The notes under the pieces are model-generated. The model searched no databases. It was not told where the DNA came from and saw only the letters and a program-made list of their open reading frames with translations. Below, in pieces: positions 25,581 to 33,431 of a stretch of DNA of 64,000 nt. The translations under genes were made by a program, and so were the position numbers. Position 1 is the stretch's first letter, and every line of letters starts with the position of its first letter. Source of the DNA: Saccharothrix luteola (GTDB taxonomy: Bacteria; Actinomycetota; Actinomycetes; Mycobacteriales; Pseudonocardiaceae); the NCBI RefSeq assembly GCF_020859565.1, contig NZ_JAJHUO010000025.1:1-64000 (forward strand). Direction: 5' to 3'.

Positions 25581-26671
25581 TCGACATCCCGCTGGTCGAC
25601 CTGCGCGCGCAGCACGACCAGGTGGCCGACGAGGTAGCCGACGGTTGGGCCGACGTGCTCAAGAACACCTCCTTCGTCGGTGGCCGCCAGGTCGCCGAGT
25701 TCGAGGCGGAGTTCGCCGCGTACCAGGAGGTGCCGCACTGCGTCGGCGTCGGCAACGGCACCGACGCGATCGAGCTGGCGTTGCGCGCCTTGGACATCGG
25801 GCCGGGCGACGAGTGCGTGCTGCCGGCCAACACGTTCATCGCGACCGCGGGCGCGGTGGCGCGGACGGGGGCCACGCCGGTGCTCGTCGACTGCGTGGCC
25901 GACACCGGCCTGATCGACGTGGCGCAGGTCGCGGAGGCGGTGACGCCGCGCACCAAGGCGTTGCTGCCGGTGCACCTGTACGGGCAGGCCGCGCCGGTCG
26001 AGGAGCTGAAGTCGTTCGGCGTGCCGATCGTGGAGGACGCGGCGCAGGCGCAGGGCGCGCGGCGGCACGGCGTGCCGGTCGGCGGGCTCGGCGACATCGC
26101 GGCGACCAGCTTCTACCCGGGCAAGAACCTCGGCGCGTACGGCGACGGCGGCGCGGTGCTGACCACGTCGGCCGAGCTGGCTTCGGCGGTGCGGCTGCTG
26201 CGCGAGCACGGGTCGCCGCGCAAGTACGAGCACTCGGTGATCGGCTTCAACAGCCGGTTGGACACGCTCCAGGCCGTGGTGCTGTCCGCGAAGCTGCGGC
26301 GGCTGGAGGGGTGGAACGAGCTGCGCCGCGCGGCGGCCGACCGCTACTCGGCGCTGCTGGCCGACGTGCCGGGCGTGACGCTGCCGGTGGTGCTGGCGGG
26401 CAACGTGCCGGTGTGGCACCTGTACGTCGTGCGGGTGGCGTCCCGGGACCGGGTCCTGGCGTCGTTGCACGAGGCCGGGATCGGCGCGGGCATCCACTAC
26501 CCGACGCCGGTGCACTTGACGGGCGCGTACGCGCACCTGGGCCACGTGCCGGGTGACTTCCCGGTCAGCGAGGAGGTGGCCGGGGAGATCGTGTCCCTGC
26601 CGCTGTTCCCGGAGATCACCGCGGCGCAGCAGGAGCGCGTGGTGGCGGCCCTGACCGAGGCGGTGCGATGA
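25577..26671 (+). CDS. DegT/DnrJ/EryC1/StrS sugar aminotransferase, copy 2
   Basis: A 364-residue PLP-dependent sugar aminotransferase resembling the QdtB/FdtB/WlbC group that aminates 3-keto sugars. Lys183 in FYPGKNLGAYGDGGA is the predicted Schiff-base residue; VGNGTDAIELALRAL, PANTFIATAGAV and VEDAAQAQGA are family motifs. The GTG start overlaps the acyltransferase stop, and the following hexapeptide acetyltransferase overlaps this gene's stop. An aminotransferase-acetyltransferase pair in this order matches N-acetylated 3-amino sugar pathways. Confidence 0.92.
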   Translation: MIDIPLVDLRAQHDQVADEVADGWADVLKNTSFVGGRQVAEFEAEFAAYQEVPHCVGVGNGTDAIELALRALDIGPGDECVLPANTFIATAGAVARTGATPVLVDCVADTGLIDVAQVAEAVTPRTKALLPVHLYGQAAPVEELKSFGVPIVEDAAQAQGARRHGVPVGGLGDIAATSFYPGKNLGAYGDGGAVLTTSAELASAVRLLREHGSPRKYEHSVIGFNSRLDTLQAVVLSAKLRRLEGWNELRRAAADRYSALLADVPGVTLPVVLAGNVPVWHLYVVRVASRDRVLASLHEAGIGAGIHYPTPVHLTGAYAHLGHVPGDFPVSEEVAGEIVSLPLFPEITAAQQERVVAALTEAVR

Positions 26672-27228
26672 GCGTCCACGTCCACCCGAACGGCCTGTGC
26701 GAGAGCTCCGACGTGGGCGACGGCACGCGCGTGTGGGCGTTCGCGCACGTGCTGCCGGGCGCGCGGGTCGGCCAGGACTGCAACATCTGCGACGGCGCGT
26801 TCGTGGAGGGTCGCGCGGTGCTGGGCGACCGGGTGACGGTGAAGAACGGCACCCTCGTGTTCGACGGCGTGGTGTGCGAGGACGAGGTGTTCCTCGGCCC
26901 GAACGTGCTGTTCACCAACGACCTGCGGCCGCGTGCGGCGATCAAGCGCACCGGCGACGCCCTGCTGTCCACAGTGGTCCGTCGCGGCGCGACCCTGGGC
27001 GCCGGCACCGTGGTCGTCTGCGGGGTGGAGATCGGCGAGCACGCCTTCGCCGCCGCCGGCTCCGTGATCACGAAGGACGTCCCGGCCCACGCGTTCGTCG
27101 CGGGCAATCCGGCCACCCACAAGGGCTGGGTCTGCGCGTGCGGCCAACGCCTGGACCCCACCCTCACCTGCCCCGACTGCCACACCACCCACACCACCAC
27201 GGACACCGGCCTGACCCCAACCCCCTGA
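26668..27228 (+). CDS. WlbB/QdtC-like hexapeptide N-acetyltransferase
   Basis: A 186-residue left-handed beta-helix acetyltransferase. It shows GDGTRVWAFAHVLPGARVG, CNICDGAFVEGRAVLGDRV, KNGTLVFDGVVCEDEVFLGP and the NDLRPRA loop that characterise WlbB/WbpD/QdtC-type enzymes, which acetylate the 3-amino group of nucleotide sugars. The C-terminus adds four cysteines (CACG...CPDC), a possible small zinc knuckle often found in this subfamily. It is coupled to the aminotransferase by an ATGA overlap. The 22-nt repeat array begins right after its stop. Confidence 0.9.
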   Translation: MSVHVHPNGLCESSDVGDGTRVWAFAHVLPGARVGQDCNICDGAFVEGRAVLGDRVTVKNGTLVFDGVVCEDEVFLGPNVLFTNDLRPRAAIKRTGDALLSTVVRRGATLGAGTVVVCGVEIGEHAFAAAGSVITKDVPAHAFVAGNPATHKGWVCACGQRLDPTLTCPDCHTTHTTTDTGLTPTP

Positions 27229-27234
27229 CCCCCA

Positions 27235-27344
27235 CGCGTGTCGAACACTCAGGTCCCGCGTGTCCTACGTTCAGCACGCGCGTGTCCTACGCTCAGGTCC
27301 CGCGTGTCCTACGTTCAGGACCCCCGAGTTCAACGCTCAGAACG
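27235..27344 (+). repeat. 22-nt tandem repeat array, locus A (5 units)
   Basis: Five contiguous units of exactly 22 nt start at 27235, 27257, 27279, 27301 and 27323; the core is GTGTCCTACGTTCAGG with variants (GTGTCGAACACTCAGG, GAGTTCAACGCTCAG). The array starts 6 bp after the stop of the acetyltransferase gene, in its sense direction. Each unit contains an inverted GTCCT/AGGAC pair. There are no spacers, so it is not a CRISPR. Loci B (43689) and C (49892) belong to the same family. Confidence 0.85.
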
Positions 27345-27403
27345 CGCGACCTGCGGTTTCCACGCCTCCTGAGTCGCCGAGGGCCGTACGTGAGAGGGAA
27401 GCG

Positions 27404-27660
27404 GTGGACCTGCGGCCGACGGAGGCCGAACAAGCCCTGCGCGCAGCCGGTCGGTACCCGGAGCCGGCCCAGCGGTTCCTCGGTGAGTTCGGCGGCTTGG
27501 CGTTCGACATCGGCGGACCGGGATCACCTCCGCCGAGGAGCCGTTCGAACTCGACCCGTTCCTCTACGTCGTCGCCGACTTCCTGATGAGGTTCAGCGCG
27601 CACGTCGGCGGCATGGAGGAGTTGCTCCTCGGCGTCATGGGCGAACGCGCCGACCTCTGA
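27404..27660 (+). pseudogene. Broken SUKH-3-like immunity gene
   Basis: From a GTG at 27404 the frame reads DLRPTEAEQALRAAGRYPEP and then FLGEFGGLAFD, a good match to the start of SUKH-3-family proteins. After about residue 37 the frame shifts: the continuing similarity (AEEPFELDPFLYVVADF, then AHVGG) lies two bases out of register and reaches the TGA at 27658-27660. The product would also be shorter than normal SUKH-3 proteins and lacks the usual C-terminal part. It is a decayed gene of a polymorphic-toxin immunity family stranded between repeat array A and the convergent polymerase gene. No toxin is nearby. Confidence 0.6.
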
Positions 27661-27669
27661 CCTGCGCCT

Positions 27670-29037
27670 TCACGCCTCCGTGGGCGCAGGCTCCTCCGCC
27701 GCACGCCGCCGCTGCTCCTTGGCCACCCGCAGCAACGCCCCCGTCGCGCCGATCATGGTGAACACCAGCCCCGTCGCCACGCCGAAGCCGAGCAGGTCGA
27801 ACGTCACCGACGCGATCCCACCCGACACCACGGCCGCCACCAGCGCGCTCGCCAGGCTCCGCAGCTGCTCGTCCTCGCTGATCATCCGCACCCGGACCGC
27901 CGCGAACGCCGCCGCCAGGAACATCCCGATCAACGCGAACAGCCCCAGGTAGCCGTTCTCGATCAACGTCAGCAGGAACTGGTTGTCCAGGATCGTGTAC
28001 TTCGTCGGCAGGTACGTGCCGAACCCGCGCCCCAGCAACGGGTTCAGGTCGATCTGCTCCCACGCCGCCTCGTAGTCCGCCGTGCGCGCCTTCACGCTGG
28101 GGTCGTCCTCGATGTTGGAGAACATCCCGCGCAACGTCCCGAACAGCCCCGGCACCACCAGCGTCGCGCCGAGGAACGACCCGCCGCCCACCACCGCCGT
28201 GGCGATCTTGCGCGGCCTCGGCAACGTGATGATCATGATCACCGCGCCGACCGCCATGCACAGCAGCGCCGTCCGCGACAACGACAGCAACGCGCCCAGC
28301 CCCACCAGCGCCAGGCACACGAACCAGCGCACGTGCGGCGTGCCGTCGTCCCGCGCCTTGAACACGTAGTGCACGCCCAGCGGCACGGCCATCGCGCACA
28401 CCAGGCCGAACTCGATCGGGTGGTTCGTGGTGCCGGTCGGCCGGCGGAAGATCGACCGCGCCTCCATCGCCGAGTACCCGTTGTCCTGCACCCGCAGCCC
28501 GGGCAGCGACACGTACGAGGCCAGGTCCACCCCGAGCCCGAACTGCACCAGCCCCACGAACGCGATCACCGCCGCACAGCCCAGCAGCAGCTTGAGCACC
28601 CGGTCCAGCCGCTCCTTCGTGCGCACGGCGTCGCACACGAACACCGCGACCGCGATCATCGACGTGATCCGGATGATGCTGCTGTCGGCCACGGTCAGCT
28701 CGTCGGTCGGCAGCCAGCGCCGGGTCGCCACGCCGTAGGTCGCCAGCTGCGACGCCAGGTACAGCGCCACGGCCGTGCGCACGACGTTGCGCCCCTTGCC
28801 CATGCCGACGTCGTCCACCATCTGCCCGGACACCCACAGCACGCCCAGCAGCAACGCCACCACCAGCGCGGGCGGCAGCGTCATCGGTACGAACGACAGC
28901 ACCAGCCGGGCCGGGATGATCAGCAGCGCGAGCAGGAACACGCTCATCACCGTGGCGCCGTCCGCCCGCCGCCGCACGGGCCGTTCCGGCAGGAACCGCT
29001 CGGTCACGGTCAGGGTTTGTCGTCGCTGGTCGGCCAC
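27670..29037 (-). CDS. O-antigen ligase / Wzy-like polymerase
   Basis: A 455-residue polytopic membrane protein with about 11-12 hydrophobic segments and a large outer loop (~residues 325-375: RTADYEAAWEQIDLNPLLG, GFGTYLP). The TTNHPIEFG and SLSRTALL segments and the GRGFGTY loop are marks of the O-antigen ligase/polymerase (Wzy_C) family, which polymerises or ligates lipid-linked glycan repeats. The GTG start at 29037 overlaps the chain-length gene by 28 bp; a GTG at 29007, just after that gene's stop, is an alternative. It probably works with the Wzz-like and Wzx-like proteins here. Confidence 0.88.
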   Translation of the reverse strand: MADQRRQTLTVTERFLPERPVRRRADGATVMSVFLLALLIIPARLVLSFVPMTLPPALVVALLLGVLWVSGQMVDDVGMGKGRNVVRTAVALYLASQLATYGVATRRWLPTDELTVADSSIIRITSMIAVAVFVCDAVRTKERLDRVLKLLLGCAAVIAFVGLVQFGLGVDLASYVSLPGLRVQDNGYSAMEARSIFRRPTGTTNHPIEFGLVCAMAVPLGVHYVFKARDDGTPHVRWFVCLALVGLGALLSLSRTALLCMAVGAVIMIITLPRPRKIATAVVGGGSFLGATLVVPGLFGTLRGMFSNIEDDPSVKARTADYEAAWEQIDLNPLLGRGFGTYLPTKYTILDNQFLLTLIENGYLGLFALIGMFLAAAFAAVRVRMISEDEQLRSLASALVAAVVSGGIASVTFDLLGFGVATGLVFTMIGATGALLRVAKEQRRRAAEEPAPTEA

Positions 29038-29915
29038 GCCGGAGCCCCGGTGTTGCCGGGGTTGCGCGGGCCCGGCGCGGCGATCTTCACCGTCTGCTCG
29101 CTGGCCGTCGGCTGCGGTCGGCGGACCGGTGGGCCGGGCGGACGGCGCGGCGCGCCATTGGGCGACGGCGGGGGAGCAGCAGACGGGGGAGCAGCGGGCG
29201 GCGGAGAAACAGGCGGCGGGGAAGCGGGCGGCGTCACGGCGGCGTCGTCCGCTGCACCACCCTCACGCGCCTCACGGCGCCGCCGCAGGTGGTTCAGCAC
29301 GCTGTCGCCGCCGAACGTGGCCGCCGTCGTCAACAGCATCAGCAGCACGAACGCCGCGCCCGCGTACCGGACCTTGCCGCCGATCTGCGCCTCCGCCTCG
29401 GTCGGGTTCACGATCACCTGCGAGGTGATGAACGTCGACGCCGGCGCCTTCAACGCGGTCTGCTGCTCGTCCAGCTCCTTGGTCGCGAACTCCATCACCG
29501 TGGTGACCAGGCGCTCGGCCGCCTCGGGGGTGCTGCCGTCCGCGGTCACGAACAGGAACGGGCCGCTCATGCCCCCGCCGGCCGCGGTGAAGTTCTCCGT
29601 CGAGTCCTTGTCGAGGCCGAGCGACTCCTTGCGGGTCTTCGGGTCGGCCAGGATCTGCGCGAGGATCTGCGCGGTGGTCGTCAGGCTGCCGTCGAACGCC
29701 AGCAGCGGGTTGACCTGCACCGCGTCCTCGGGGGAGAGCTTCTCCGAGAACGTGCCACCGGCCGACGGCGACGTGAGCACCATGACCCCGGTGGACTGGT
29801 AGCGCGTCGGGATGGACAGGAACACGCCGGCGGCCACGGCGACAGCCGTGATCGCCGCCGGCAGGGCGATGTACCACCGCCTGCGCAGCGTTCGCACGGC
29901 GCCCCAGAAGTCCAT
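29010..29915 (-). CDS. Wzz-type chain-length determinant / polysaccharide co-polymerase
   Basis: A 301-residue inner-membrane protein: cytoplasmic start, helix 1 (~17-37), an extracytoplasmic domain (~38-185), helix 2 (~186-206; GAAFVLLMLLTTAATF) and a Pro/Ala-rich cytoplasmic tail (PPASPPPVSPPPAAPPS). The topology and the MDFWGAVRTLRRRW start match polysaccharide co-polymerases that set chain length. The kinase domain seen in BY-kinases is missing, as is common in actinobacteria. It is co-directional and overlapping with the Wzy-like gene. An ECF-like promoter lies about 50 bp upstream. Confidence 0.88.
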   Translation of the reverse strand: MDFWGAVRTLRRRWYIALPAAITAVAVAAGVFLSIPTRYQSTGVMVLTSPSAGGTFSEKLSPEDAVQVNPLLAFDGSLTTTAQILAQILADPKTRKESLGLDKDSTENFTAAGGGMSGPFLFVTADGSTPEAAERLVTTVMEFATKELDEQQTALKAPASTFITSQVIVNPTEAEAQIGGKVRYAGAAFVLLMLLTTAATFGGDSVLNHLRRRREAREGGAADDAAVTPPASPPPVSPPPAAPPSAAPPPSPNGAPRRPPGPPVRRPQPTASEQTVKIAAPGPRNPGNTGAPAWPTSDDKP

Positions 29916-29973
29916 CCGCTCCCCGATCCACGTCCTACCCGCGGGCGTGCGCGCGGGGTGTTGTTACTCTGAA

Positions 29974-29999
29974 ATCGGCCGACTCGCGCCCAGTCGTTA
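29974..29999 (-). promoter_or_regulatory. ECF-like promoter motif 4 (TAACG-N17-CGAT)
   Basis: On the minus strand TAACG is at 29999-29995 and CGATTT begins at 29977, a 17-nt spacer (15-16 in most other copies). It points to the Wzz-Wzy operon, with the ATG at 29915. Confidence 0.5.
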
Positions 30000-30008
30000 C
30001 AGGTGGTG

Positions 30009-30968
30009 ATGGACTTGACCCACCGGCGCGTGGTGTTCGCCGTCCTGGCCATCGTACTGGTCGTCGGCGCCTCGGCGGCGTACGTGACGTCGGTCGTGCG
30101 CGACACCTCACCCGTGCCGGTGGCCGCGGTCGACGGTGACCTGATGTTCGTGGCCCTCGCCGACGGGCGCGGCCGGGTCGAGCAGGTGCGCCTCGCCGAT
30201 CCAGCCGCCCGCAGCGCGACCCCGATGACGTGCCAGCGGGTGTACCGGGCCGCCGGCACGACGGTGTGCCTGGGGCTGGCCGGGCCGGGCCCGACGTACG
30301 CGGCCGAGGTGACGCGGGACGGCGGCGTGGCGCGGACCGTGCCGCTGCCCGGGGTGCCGAGCCGGGCGAAGGTGTCGGCGTCGGGGCAGGTGGTCACGTG
30401 GACGTCGTTCGTGACCGGCGACTCGTACTCGGTGCCCGGCGGGTTCTCCACCCGGACCGGGTACCTGGACCTGCGGTCCGGCGAGGCGGTGGAGTCGCTG
30501 GAGGGTTTCGCCGCCGTGGTCGAGGGGCGGCCGCACGCCGCGCAGGACGTGAACTACTGGGGTCTGACGGTCGCCGCCGACGACCGGACGTTCTACGCGA
30601 CCCTGGCCTCGGGCGGGTACACCTGGCTGGTGAAGGGCGACCTGGTCGAACGTCGCCTGGAGTCGCTGCGGCGTGACGCGGAGTGCCCGTCGCTGTCGCC
30701 GGACGGCACGAAGGTCGCCTACAAGAAGCGCATCGGTCGGCTCGGGCCGTGGGAGCTGGCCGTGCTGGACCTCGAGACCGGCGAGGAGCGCAGGCTCCCG
30801 GGCACCGCCGGGGTCGACGACCAGGCCACCTGGCTGGACGACGAGCGGCTCGCGTTCGCCGCCGTGCCGAAGGACGCCAAGCTCGCGTCGATCCACGTCG
30901 TGCCCGCCGACGGCTCGGCCGCCGCCGTGCTCGTGATCCCCGAAGCCACCTCGCCGTCCCCGCGCTGA
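30009..30968 (+). CDS. Membrane-anchored TolB-like beta-propeller protein
   Basis: A 319-residue protein with an N-terminal helix (~8-30; VVFAVLAIVLVVGASAAYV) and an extracytoplasmic six-bladed-propeller-like domain. PD40-type segments include CPSLSPDGTKVAYKKR, LAVLDLETGEERRLPG and ATWLDDERLAFAAV. Two cysteines (MTCQRV, TVCLG) may form a disulphide. It has no catalytic motif and is likely a surface protein scaffolding or sensing the glycan. The ATG at 30009 is chosen over GTGs at 30003 and 30006. It lies between the Wzz promoter and the promoter of the acyltransferase gene. Confidence 0.8.
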   Translation: MDLTHRRVVFAVLAIVLVVGASAAYVTSVVRDTSPVPVAAVDGDLMFVALADGRGRVEQVRLADPAARSATPMTCQRVYRAAGTTVCLGLAGPGPTYAAEVTRDGGVARTVPLPGVPSRAKVSASGQVVTWTSFVTGDSYSVPGGFSTRTGYLDLRSGEAVESLEGFAAVVEGRPHAAQDVNYWGLTVAADDRTFYATLASGGYTWLVKGDLVERRLESLRRDAECPSLSPDGTKVAYKKRIGRLGPWELAVLDLETGEERRLPGTAGVDDQATWLDDERLAFAAVPKDAKLASIHVVPADGSAAAVLVIPEATSPSPR

Positions 30969-30976
30969 TCTTCGGC

Positions 30977-31000
30977 TAACGCCCTTCGCGGCACCGCGAT
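30977..31000 (+). promoter_or_regulatory. ECF-like promoter motif 5 (TAACG-N15-CGAT)
   Basis: TAACG at 30977-30981, 15-nt spacer, CGATTT from 30997. It starts 9 bp after the propeller gene's stop and serves the acyltransferase gene at 31139. Confidence 0.6.
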
Positions 31001-31138
31001 TTCCTTGTGGTCGAAGGAAATCCTGCTGCATCGGAGGCGGAAGTTGTTATTCCTGGCCGGAATCGAATACCCGACCGCAAGAATCGTATTACGCGGCAAC
31101 GGTGGCGCGGCCCGTTCCGCCGGTCGGGCCAAGCGCCG

Positions 31139-32236
31139 ATGACGAGCGCGCCGGCACCGCTCCCGTCGTCCGCCCCGGCGATCCCGCCACTGCCGCCGGT
31201 CCGGCTGCCCTCGCTCACCGGGCTCCGCTTCCTCGCCGCGTTCGTCGTCTTCGGCTTCCACCTGCACGCCGGCGGCCTGTTCACCGGCACCGGCGCGGAA
31301 GGCGTCCTGGAGGTGGTGTTCGGGCAGGGTGCGACCGGGGTCGGGTTCTTCTTCCTCCTGTCCGGTTTCGTGCTCACGTGGTCCGCGCGCGAAGGCCTGC
31401 CGGCGAACGTCGGCAGGCGGCGCCGGGCGGCCAGGGTCCTGCCCAACCACGTGGTGGTCTGGGTGGTCGTCTTCGCGGGCCTCGCCTGGCTGGGCGGCGC
31501 GTCCGTCCTCGCGGGCGTGGTGGGCTTGTTCCTGCTCCAAGCCTGGGTCCCGGTGCAGTCGATCTACTTCGGCGTCAACACGCCGGCTTGGTCGCTGTCG
31601 TGCGAGGCGGCGTTCTACGCGGCGTTCGCCTGGCTGCTGGCGCTGGTGGACCGCGTCCCGCACCGGCGGCTCTGGGCGCTCGCGGTCGGCCTCATGGCCG
31701 CCGTCATCGCAGTCCCCGCGGTCGCCCTGCCCCTGCCGGACGGCCTGGAGTACTGGTTCGTCTACGTCTTCCCGGTGACCCGCGCGCTGGAGTTCGTGCT
31801 GGGCATGGCGCTGGCCCGGATCGTGCGCGCGGGCCGTTGGATCCGGCTGCCGCTGTGGCAGGCGGGTGCGCTGGCGGTCGCCGGGTACGTCGTCTCCGGC
31901 CACCTGCCCGGCACGTTCGGCTACGTCGCGGGCACAGTTGTCCCGCTGGCGCTGCTGATCCCGGCCGCCGCGGTCGCCGACGTCACCGGCGCGCGGTCAC
32001 CGTGGCGCAACCGCACGGCGGTGTTCCTCGGCGAGGTCTCGTTCGCCTTCTACCTGGTGCACCAGGTGGTGATGCGGGCGGCGGAGGCGTTCGGACCGCA
32101 CGACGTCGACCTGGCCGGGGCGATCGGGATCGCCGTCGCCCTCCTGGGCGTCTCGCTCGGGCTGGCGTGGCTGCTGCACCGGCTCGTCGAACGGCCGGCG
32201 CAGCGCCGCCTGCTCAGGCCGACAGCTCCCGCCTGA
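31139..32236 (+). CDS. Acyltransferase-3 family membrane protein (OafA-like)
   Basis: A 365-residue integral-membrane acyltransferase with about ten helices. The family signature LTGLRFLAAFVVFGFHLH at residues ~22-40 contains the conserved Arg and His; NTPAWSLSCEAAFYAAF and SFAFYLVHQVVM are the other conserved blocks. Such proteins O-acetylate or otherwise acylate surface polysaccharides. The ATG at 31139 is taken because upstream sequence lacks family similarity; an in-frame start at 31007 exists. The 3' end overlaps the convergent glycosyltransferase gene by 23 bp. Confidence 0.88.
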   Translation: MTSAPAPLPSSAPAIPPLPPVRLPSLTGLRFLAAFVVFGFHLHAGGLFTGTGAEGVLEVVFGQGATGVGFFFLLSGFVLTWSAREGLPANVGRRRRAARVLPNHVVVWVVVFAGLAWLGGASVLAGVVGLFLLQAWVPVQSIYFGVNTPAWSLSCEAAFYAAFAWLLALVDRVPHRRLWALAVGLMAAVIAVPAVALPLPDGLEYWFVYVFPVTRALEFVLGMALARIVRAGRWIRLPLWQAGALAVAGYVVSGHLPGTFGYVAGTVVPLALLIPAAAVADVTGARSPWRNRTAVFLGEVSFAFYLVHQVVMRAAEAFGPHDVDLAGAIGIAVALLGVSLGLAWLLHRLVERPAQRRLLRPTAPA

Positions 32237-33431
32237 GCACCTTCTCCAGCTCGTGCCCGGCCGCGTCCCACGACCGGCCGGTCACGCTGGCGGACGCGGC
32301 CCGCGCCAGCGCGTCGAAATCGGGCGACGTGACCACCTCGGACAGCGCGCGGGCCAGGTCGTGCGGCGTCGCGGGCGCGTACCGGACGTGGTCGTTGTCC
32401 AGCACGACCCGGTTGTGCACGGCGTCGTTGACGACCGGCAGGCACCCGGCGGCCAGCATCTCGTGCGGCACCAGCGAGACGTTCGTCATCGACAGCGTGA
32501 GGCCCGCGTAGCACCGGTTGTAGATCTCGTTGAGCCGGTCGGGCGTGACCAGCCCGTGGTCGACGTGCCGGGGGCCCAGCGACCCGATCTTCTCGCCGTA
32601 CGTGTGGATCGCGACGTCCGGGTGCCGCTCGGCGAAGATCTCCAACGCCAGCAACCCGATCTCGATCGCCCGCCGGGGCGCCAGCCGACGCGCGTAGAAC
32701 ACCACGCCGTCCCGCCGCACGCCCTCGGTCAGGCGGTAGCGGTCCGCGTCGCAGCCGAAGTCGAAGAAGTCGGCCGCCATCCCCGTCTCGGCCCGCACCT
32801 TGTCGGCCAGGTACCGGCCGGCGGTGAAGCCGTGGAACCCCATCCGGTAGGTGTTCTCCGCCAACGCCGACAGCCCGCCGACGGGGAAGAACCACGGCTC
32901 GTAGTCCTGCACCAGGTAGAACCGCTTGCCGGCGCACGGGTCGTTGAACGCCGGGTAGGCCGTCATCCAGGCGGTGGCGAACACGGCGTGCGCGTCGGCC
33001 ATCCCGTCCGCCACGTCGTGCACCGACCCGCGGAAACCGGGGAACGCCGACCTGATCACCCGCTCGTGGTCGGCCGCACGGCTGCCGTACACGTCGTACA
33101 GGTACAGCCGGCACGTGTGGCCCACCGACTCCAGGTGCTCGATCAGCCGGAACATCGTGGTGTGCCCGCCGGAGCCGGGTGACGGCGGCGTGCTGACCCA
33201 GTTGACCGTCAACCGCCCGTCCTCGGGCACCGGCGGCACGACCACCGGCCGCCGCACGCCGATGTCCGCCGCGCGCACGTCCTCCAAGCGCACCGGGAAC
33301 ACCTCGGCGTCCGCGCCGAACCGCCGTGCCGCACGCCCGAGCGCACGGGCGCCCACCTGACGCACACCCTGTTCACGCATGATGCGCGTGACCTGGTGCG
33401 CCCGTCGTCGCAACTGCTGGACGACCCTCAC
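32214..33431 (-). CDS. WsaF-like rhamnosyl-type glycosyltransferase (GT4-like fold)
   Basis: A 405-residue protein. LTVNWVSTPPSPGSGGHTTM (~95-115) and YLVQDYEPWFFPVG (~195) match the WsaF/RgpF-associated glycosyltransferase family; the C-terminal half contains VVFYARRLAPRRAIEIG, then HTYGEKIG, and LTLSMTNVSLVPHEMLAAG, which includes the nucleotide-sugar site. A rhamnose donor is suggested by the family, not shown. The GTG at 33431 follows GGAGGAG and overlaps the flippase stop (GTGA). It is the last gene of the minus-strand operon 35934-32214. Confidence 0.85.
   Translation of the reverse strand: MRVVQQLRRRAHQVTRIMREQGVRQVGARALGRAARRFGADAEVFPVRLEDVRAADIGVRRPVVVPPVPEDGRLTVNWVSTPPSPGSGGHTTMFRLIEHLESVGHTCRLYLYDVYGSRAADHERVIRSAFPGFRGSVHDVADGMADAHAVFATAWMTAYPAFNDPCAGKRFYLVQDYEPWFFPVGGLSALAENTYRMGFHGFTAGRYLADKVRAETGMAADFFDFGCDADRYRLTEGVRRDGVVFYARRLAPRRAIEIGLLALEIFAERHPDVAIHTYGEKIGSLGPRHVDHGLVTPDRLNEIYNRCYAGLTLSMTNVSLVPHEMLAAGCLPVVNDAVHNRVVLDNDHVRYAPATPHDLARALSEVVTSPDFDALARAASASVTGRSWDAAGHELEKVLRRELSA

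Noticed and set aside
27235..27344. CRISPR array
   Set aside because: The 22-nt units are contiguous with no spacers and there are no cas genes.
27260..27586. An open frame reading from repeat array A into the SUKH-like region
   Set aside because: The first part only translates the 22-nt repeats and the frame leaves the SUKH similarity midway.
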